Below, in pieces: positions 14,530 through 18,140 of a stretch of 18,140 bases of DNA. Source of the stretch: M55B157 sp040265115. Lineage in GTDB: Bacteria > Actinomycetota > Actinomycetes > S36-B12. The translations under genes and the position numbers were made by a program. Each line of letters starts with the position of its first letter. Position 1 is the stretch's first letter. The stretch is taken from NCBI GenBank assembly GCA_040265115.1, contig JBDQGZ010000025.1, forward strand, positions 1-18,140, in the 5' to 3' direction. The notes under the pieces were generated by a model that ran no database searches, was not told the origin of the DNA, and saw only the letters and a program-made list of their open reading frames with translations.

Positions 14530-15021
14530 ATGTCTCTGGACGCGTCGAGCACCTCGCTGGTGGCCCTTATTGCTGCGGTCATCGCGGTGTTGGGGCTTGC
14601 CCTTGCCGTGGTGCTGGCCGCGCGGGTCGCCCGGATGCGACGTGACTATCGAGTCCTCCAGGGCAGCGACGGCCGTGAGTCCTTCGTGGAGGTTGTCGCG
14701 AGGAAGGCGGAGGAGGTCAAGGAGCTTCGTGCAGAGGTCGAGGACCTGGCCCAGGAGTTGCGCCAGACGAGGGAGGATCTTGCTCAGGCCCTTCGCCATG
14801 TCTCCGTCGTTCGATACGACGCCTTCGGTGACATGGGTGGGCGGATGTCGTTTTCGGCAGCGTTGACCGATGATCATGGTGACGGAGTGGTGATCACCAC
14901 GATCCATGCACGAGCGGAGTCGCGCACCTACATCAAGGGTGTACGCAGAGGTGAGGCAGAGGTACTGCTGTCCCCTGAGGAGGATCAGGCTTTGAGCGAG
15001 ATCCTGAGGTCGCTGCCGTGA
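14530..15021 (+). CDS. DUF4446 family membrane-anchored protein
   Basis: This 163-residue protein has one N-terminal transmembrane helix (about 9-32), a basic stop-transfer run (RVARMRRDYR), a charged coiled-coil-like region (about 55-92, many Glu, Arg, Leu and Gln), and the conserved DUF4446 core VVRYDAFGDMGGRMSFS (about 93-109), VVITTIHARAESRTYIKGV, and an LSPEEDQAL end. The topology suggests an anchor in the cytoplasmic membrane with the coiled coil and core inside. The function of the family is unknown. An in-frame ATG at 14491 would add 13 residues, but they fall on the promoter box and do not resemble the family, so 14530 is preferred. The stop overlaps the pheA start (GTGA), so both are translated from one mRNA. 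Confidence 0.88.
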   Translation: MSLDASSTSLVALIAAVIAVLGLALAVVLAARVARMRRDYRVLQGSDGRESFVEVVARKAEEVKELRAEVEDLAQELRQTREDLAQALRHVSVVRYDAFGDMGGRMSFSAALTDDHGDGVVITTIHARAESRTYIKGVRRGEAEVLLSPEEDQALSEILRSLP

Positions 15022-15941
15022 ACAGGTATGCCTTCCTCGGGCCGCGAGGAACATTCGCTGAAGCTGCCTGGCGGGAGCTTGGCCTGCTCAATTCCGAAGC
15101 CGAGCCGGCTGAGTCGGTCATTGCAGCGCTGAATCTCGTGCGGGCCGGCTCGGTACGTGGTGCGCTCGTGCCGATCGAGAACTCGGTCGAGGGATCGGTG
15201 AGCACCACCCTTGATGAGTTGGCCGGTGGTGACGCGCTGGTGATCACCGCTGAGGTGTCCATTCCAGTGCAGTTCGCTCTCTTGGTCCGACCTGGCACGA
15301 CCATCAGTGATATCCGTTCCGTCGCAACCCATCCTCACGCACAGGCACAATGTCGTGGGTGGCTTGCGCAGCACCTGCCAGACGTGAGTGTCATCCCGGC
15401 GATGTCCACTGCCGGAGCCGCAGAGGCGCTCGCGGGGGATGCCCCGTTCGATGCAGCGATCGCCCAGCGCATCGCGGCGGAACACTACGGCTTGGAGATC
15501 CTCGCTGATGAGATTGGCGACAACGAGGACGCCACGACGCGATTCATCCTGGTGGAAAAGCCCGGACACGTTCCCCCGCAGACGGGAGCGGACAAGACCA
15601 CGCTGGTCCTCTTCATGCGGGCTGATCATCCGGGCGCTCTGCTGGAGATCCTGACCGAACTCTCCGTGCGCGGAGTGAACATGACACGCATCGAGTCCCG
15701 CCCCACCAGGCGCGCGATGGGTGACTACTTCTTCTCCATCGACTGCGAGGGGCATGTGGAGGACGAACGGGTGGGCGAGGCGCTGAAGGGCCTGCACCGG
15801 ATCTGCGCGCAGGTGCGATTCCTCGGTTCATACCCGCGCCACGATGGCCGCCAGCCCCTCCTTCGACCTGGGGTTGCCGACGGAGATTTCACCGAGGCTG
15901 ATGAGTGGCTCCGCCACATTCGTGGCGGCGATACCGGTTAG
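15018..15941 (+). CDS. pheA: Prephenate dehydratase with ACT regulatory domain
   Basis: This monofunctional 307-residue enzyme has an N-terminal catalytic domain (about 1-185) with FLGPRGTF (6-13), VPIENSVEGSV (51-61), ATHPHAQAQC (103-112) and the catalytic TTRF (173-176), and a C-terminal ACT domain (about 194-275) with GALLEILTELSVRGVNMT and the phenylalanine-binding ESRP motif (226-229). It converts prephenate to phenylpyruvate, the committed step of phenylalanine synthesis, and is expected to be feedback-controlled by phenylalanine through the ACT domain. No chorismate mutase domain is fused. The start is GTG at 15018, overlapping the DUF4446 stop. Its TAG stop overlaps the TAA stop of the convergent NlpC/P60 gene. 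Confidence 0.96.
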   Translation: MNRYAFLGPRGTFAEAAWRELGLLNSEAEPAESVIAALNLVRAGSVRGALVPIENSVEGSVSTTLDELAGGDALVITAEVSIPVQFALLVRPGTTISDIRSVATHPHAQAQCRGWLAQHLPDVSVIPAMSTAGAAEALAGDAPFDAAIAQRIAAEHYGLEILADEIGDNEDATTRFILVEKPGHVPPQTGADKTTLVLFMRADHPGALLEILTELSVRGVNMTRIESRPTRRAMGDYFFSIDCEGHVEDERVGEALKGLHRICAQVRFLGSYPRHDGRQPLLRPGVADGDFTEADEWLRHIRGGDTG

Positions 15942-16633
15942 GCCCGGGCGCGACGCCTCTCGATCATCTCCTCCACCGCGGAGTCGGGGATCTCGACCCG
16001 ACCGAAGCCGGTGAAGTGCGCATTAGTCCAGGGTGTTCCGCGGACGGGGGAGACGATGACGCCGACACCGTAGTCCGAGGCGTGCACGATCTGGCCGCCG
16101 CCGATGTAGACCGCCACATGACGTGCCCCACCGGTCAGATAGAACACCAGGTCACCCGGCACGGCCTTGCTCTCGTCGATCCGTCGCACCTGCTGGTACT
16201 GCCCCGCGCTGTAGTGGGTCAACTCGACCCCCGCCCAGCGCCAGGCGAAGAGCGTGAGGCCAGAGCAGTCGAAGGCATTCGGGCCCTCGCCCCCGGCGGC
16301 ATAGGAGTCCCCCTCCTGACGCAGTGCACGATCGGCCACCGCCTGGCGGATCGCATCCCGGGCGCTGCGACGCTCACGGATCAGTGCCTTCGCAGCCCGT
16401 GCAGTGGGCACAACCTCGGTAGCGCGGGCTGAGTCACGTGCGCTAGAGGGCGCGAGTGGCGCGGGCGCGGCCCGGTCGGGAGTGGCAGCGGCTGTGCTGG
16501 CGAGACCGAGTGAACCGGCCGTGATCCCCGTCGCAACGAGGAGTCCGAGGGCGGCGTGTGCGATTCCTCGGCCTCGTCGTGTGGTGCTGTTGTGACGGCT
16601 GGGGTTCGTGATCTCAGGCTGAGCCGGGCGCAT
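15938..16633 (-). CDS. Secreted NlpC/P60-family peptidoglycan endopeptidase
   Basis: This 231-residue protein has a basic N-terminus, a hydrophobic signal segment (about 25-48) with a probable cleavage site near STAAA/TP (50-51), an Ala/Pro-rich linker, a charged helix (about 80-106) and an NlpC/P60 domain (about 108-215). The catalytic Cys123 is in FDCSGLT, the catalytic His172 is in GARHVAVYIG, and His184 follows as the third polar residue; PGDLVFY (159-165) is also typical. Members cut the D-Glu to diamino-acid bond in wall peptides, with roles in cell separation and wall turnover. The ATG at 16633 has a GAGGAG Shine-Dalgarno. Many actinobacteria carry serS after pheA (from memory, not compared here), so this gene may occupy a rearranged site. 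Confidence 0.93.
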   Translation of the reverse strand: MRPAQPEITNPSRHNSTTRRGRGIAHAALGLLVATGITAGSLGLASTAAATPDRAAPAPLAPSSARDSARATEVVPTARAAKALIRERRSARDAIRQAVADRALRQEGDSYAAGGEGPNAFDCSGLTLFAWRWAGVELTHYSAGQYQQVRRIDESKAVPGDLVFYLTGGARHVAVYIGGGQIVHASDYGVGVIVSPVRGTPWTNAHFTGFGRVEIPDSAVEEMIERRRARA

Positions 16634-16735
16634 AGATCTCCTCGCGTCGGGAATATAACGGAAGAGACACTAAAAGATAACGCTCAGATCGCAAAATTAT
16701 CGCGGGGAGATCTCACCGATTATCGGATTTCGTGA
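16634..16735 (-). promoter_or_regulatory. Upstream region of the NlpC/P60 gene with candidate promoter and palindrome
   Basis: This AT-richer patch holds a minus-strand TTGCGA (16689-16694), then 16 bases, then TAGTGT (16667-16672), giving a short leader with a GAGGAG site (16638-16643). A second possible -10, TATATT, is at 16652-16657. Further upstream is an inverted repeat CCGATTATCGG (16716-16726), and CGATAA-like words recur at several points nearby, so a regulator site is possible. I looked for the c-di-AMP (ydaO-type) riboswitch often found before wall-hydrolase genes; the leader is too short and lacks its conserved words. Confidence 0.35.
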
Positions 16736-16810
16736 GGGCGGCCTCGGAGTTTATGTCTCGGCAGCTAGGGCGGCCTCGCCGCTTATGTCTCGGCCGCTAG
16801 GGCGGCCTCG
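16736..16810. repeat. 32-bp tandem repeat duplicating the 3' end of the HAD gene
   Basis: Two full 32-base units (16736-16767 and 16768-16799) and an 11-base partial third unit (16800-16810) share GGGCGGCCTCG at the start and TTATGTCTCGGC further on, differing at only about 5 positions. Read on the minus strand, the unit in the gene encodes the last residues EAALAAET plus TAA, and the copy just past the stop repeats the same codons and the same TAA. The repeat is G/C rich and self-complementary in parts (GCGGC CTC GCCGC), so it may also slow or stop transcription. Confidence 0.85.
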
Positions 16811-17709
16811 ATGAGCTGCCCCACCCCCTCCTCCGCCGACGCCGGCAGGATGTGGGTCGCGGCGTCAAGGACGAGAGGGTGGGCATTGGCCACCGCGTAC
16901 GACGTCTGTGCCCACTCCAGCATCGGCAGGTCATTGGGGGCATCGCCGGCGGTGATCACCCCGGTGTGGTCGATGCCGTCACGCGCGGCGACGAAGGCCA
17001 GGGTCGTCGCCTTGGAGACTCCCGGTGCGGCAATCTCGAGCAGGCGGTCAGCCGGATTCGAATGGGTCACCTCAGCAAGTCCGGCGACAGCCTCGGCGCC
17101 AGCGCTAAGGAACGTGTCGGCGTCGAAGCCATGGTCGTCTGGCGGACGCACGAGGAGTTTCACCACGTCACCGGTTTCGACGAGTTCGTCGATCGGCGCG
17201 ATCAATGTCCCGTGCGGAATCGGCCAGCGGGGGGTATAGCCCTCAGCAATAGCGAACTCCGTCGCATCGGCAAGACTGGCATCGAGGGCGGCATAGCCGG
17301 CGCCCCCTGTCGGGGAAAGCCGACCGCCGGGCCGGGCCCGTTCCACGGCGAAGACCACCCCGGGAAGGGCACGACGCAAACGATCCACGACCTCCAGTGC
17401 CGTGTCGGTTTCCAGAGCGAAAACATCGGTCACATGACCATCGGCCAAATCAAGGACCACAGCCCCATTGGCTCCGATCCCGATGCCGCGATGCCCTGTC
17501 ATTTCTACGACCGGGGAGATCCACCTCGGTGGCCGACCGGTCACGATGACCAGATCCAGCTCGCTGTCCCGAAGATCATCAAGCGCCGCACGGGTGCGAG
17601 CGCCGACCGATCCGTCAGGTAGCAGCAGCGTGCCATCGAGATCGGAACCGATGAGGCGAACCCCAGGGGGTACCGGGATGACCGCTGATTCGCCCAACAC
17701 GGTTGCCAT
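16783..17709 (-). CDS. Cof-type HAD-superfamily (IIB) phosphatase
   Basis: This 308-residue hydrolase has HAD motif I DLDGTLL (23-29; nucleophile Asp23, acid/base Asp25), motif II VIVTGRP with Thr57, a large cap domain (about 90-215), motif III Lys in GVSKATTL, and motif IV GDAPNDLPML. Cof/IIB members dephosphorylate sugar phosphates, nucleotide or cofactor phosphates; the exact substrate cannot be read. A HAD gene near pheA is usual in actinobacteria (from memory). The ATG at 17709 is kept because the sequence before motif I is of normal length. The start codon region also holds the predicted -35 box of the divergent trpB2 gene. Its last codons and stop are tandemly duplicated just downstream. 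Confidence 0.92.
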   Translation of the reverse strand: MATVLGESAVIPVPPGVRLIGSDLDGTLLLPDGSVGARTRAALDDLRDSELDLVIVTGRPPRWISPVVEMTGHRGIGIGANGAVVLDLADGHVTDVFALETDTALEVVDRLRRALPGVVFAVERARPGGRLSPTGGAGYAALDASLADATEFAIAEGYTPRWPIPHGTLIAPIDELVETGDVVKLLVRPPDDHGFDADTFLSAGAEAVAGLAEVTHSNPADRLLEIAAPGVSKATTLAFVAARDGIDHTGVITAGDAPNDLPMLEWAQTSYAVANAHPLVLDAATHILPASAEEGVGQLIEAALAAET

Positions 17710-17731
17710 GCTCTCAGGTGCGGTCTAGCGT
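17703..17731 (+). promoter_or_regulatory. Promoter of the TrpB2-type gene, -35 inside the HAD gene start
   Basis: TTGCCA (17703-17708), a 17-base spacer and TAGCGT (17726-17731) match the -35/TANNNT pattern well. The start point would be about 45 bases before the ATG at 17784. The -35 overlaps the first codons of the divergent HAD gene, so the two genes may interfere with each other's expression. Confidence 0.48.
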
Positions 17732-17783
17732 CACATCATCGCCAGTGATGCGCCGGCGCCCCACGATGCGGAGGTAGGACGAC

Positions 17784-18140
17784 ATGGATGACTCAGTACG
17801 CCAGCACAAGTACGTCTTGAGCGAGGACCAGATGCCGACCACCTGGTACAACCTCGTGGCTGACCTGCCGACTCCGCCCCCGCCGCCGCTGCACCCGGGG
17901 CGGATGGATCCGGTCGGACCGGATGACCTGGCGCCGCTGTTCCCGATGGACCTGATCATGCAGGAGGTCACCGGCGAGCGTTACGTCGAGATCCCCGGCG
18001 GGGTGCTCGATGTGTACCGCCAGTGGCGCCCCTCTCCGCTGTTCCGTGCCCATCGCCTCGAGCAGTTGCTCGATACCCCTGCGCGCATCTATTACAAATA
18101 CGAGGGCGTGTCACCAGCCGGATCACACAAGCCGAATACC
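17784..18140 (+). CDS. trpB: TrpB2-type tryptophan synthase beta chain / TrpB-like PLP enzyme (partial, runs off the window)
   Basis: The first 119 residues are present; the window ends in frame. The N-terminus has TWYNLVADLPTPPPPPLHPG, a mark of the TrpB2 group (COG1350), which is longer at the front than TrpB1. It continues with RPSPLFRAHRLEQLLDTPARIYYKYEG and SPAGSHKPNT, in which Lys116 is the PLP Schiff-base lysine. TrpB joins indole and serine to make tryptophan; TrpB2 forms often work without a linked TrpA, and no trpA is seen here. The ATG at 17784 has a perfect GGAGGT Shine-Dalgarno 8 bases upstream (17770-17775). Confidence 0.92.
   Translation, partial: MDDSVRQHKYVLSEDQMPTTWYNLVADLPTPPPPPLHPGRMDPVGPDDLAPLFPMDLIMQEVTGERYVEIPGGVLDVYRQWRPSPLFRAHRLEQLLDTPARIYYKYEGVSPAGSHKPNT

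Noticed and set aside
16634..16782. c-di-AMP (ydaO-type) riboswitch before the NlpC/P60 gene
   Set aside because: Often present before such genes, but the space between the likely promoter and the start is under 40 bases and the conserved riboswitch words are missing.
1..18140. CRISPR array, prophage, insertion sequence, tRNA or rRNA
   Set aside because: No regularly spaced repeats other than the 32-bp tandem pair, no transposase or integrase motifs, and no cloverleaf or rRNA-like stretch was found by eye.

Overview
The window is high-GC, tightly packed bacterial DNA that reads as chromosome of an actinomycete-grade bacterium (Actinomycetota). The main evidence is family content and gene order: class I fructose-bisphosphate aldolase, DUF3151 and purA in a row; a SEC-C/DUF5926 protein; DUF4446; and a prephenate dehydratase with an ACT domain. 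Many start codons are GTG, most neighbours overlap by 1 to 14 bases, and several starts sit 6 to 8 bases after a TANNNT box, which suggests leaderless transcripts. The genus cannot be named from this sequence.

Layout, left to right. Bases 1-119 may hold the tail of a plus-strand gene of different composition. It ends on the same CTAG as a minus-strand secreted SGNH-like protein that has lost its catalytic Ser and His (116-763). Bases 1007-4428 (minus) form a four-gene operon: SDR, FCD-type GntR regulator, flavin-containing monooxygenase, second SDR. All junctions overlap, and upstream lies a good promoter plus a perfect 14-bp palindrome of the type GntR/FCD regulators bind. This looks like a self-regulated catabolic cassette of unknown substrate. 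Next is a class V PLP enzyme (minus), divergent from the following block.

Bases 5791-12555 (plus) are a long co-directional run of housekeeping genes: aldolase, DUF3151, renalase-like FAD oxidoreductase, purA, FAD-linked 2-hydroxyacid dehydrogenase, glycerophosphodiester phosphodiesterase and DUF5926. It converges with a minus-strand pair, a GDT1/TMEM165-type cation exporter and a larger membrane protein with a possible TM-pore-TM core. Divergent from that pair are DUF4446 and pheA, whose end overlaps a secreted NlpC/P60 hydrolase. A Cof-type HAD phosphatase follows, with its last codons and stop tandemly duplicated downstream. The window ends inside a TrpB2-type tryptophan synthase beta gene.

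No tRNA, rRNA, CRISPR array or insertion sequence was seen. The items most worth a second look are the FMO/SDR/GntR operon with its operator, the catalytically stripped SGNH protein, the channel-like membrane protein next to the Mn/Ca exporter, and the 32-bp tandem duplication at the HAD gene end.
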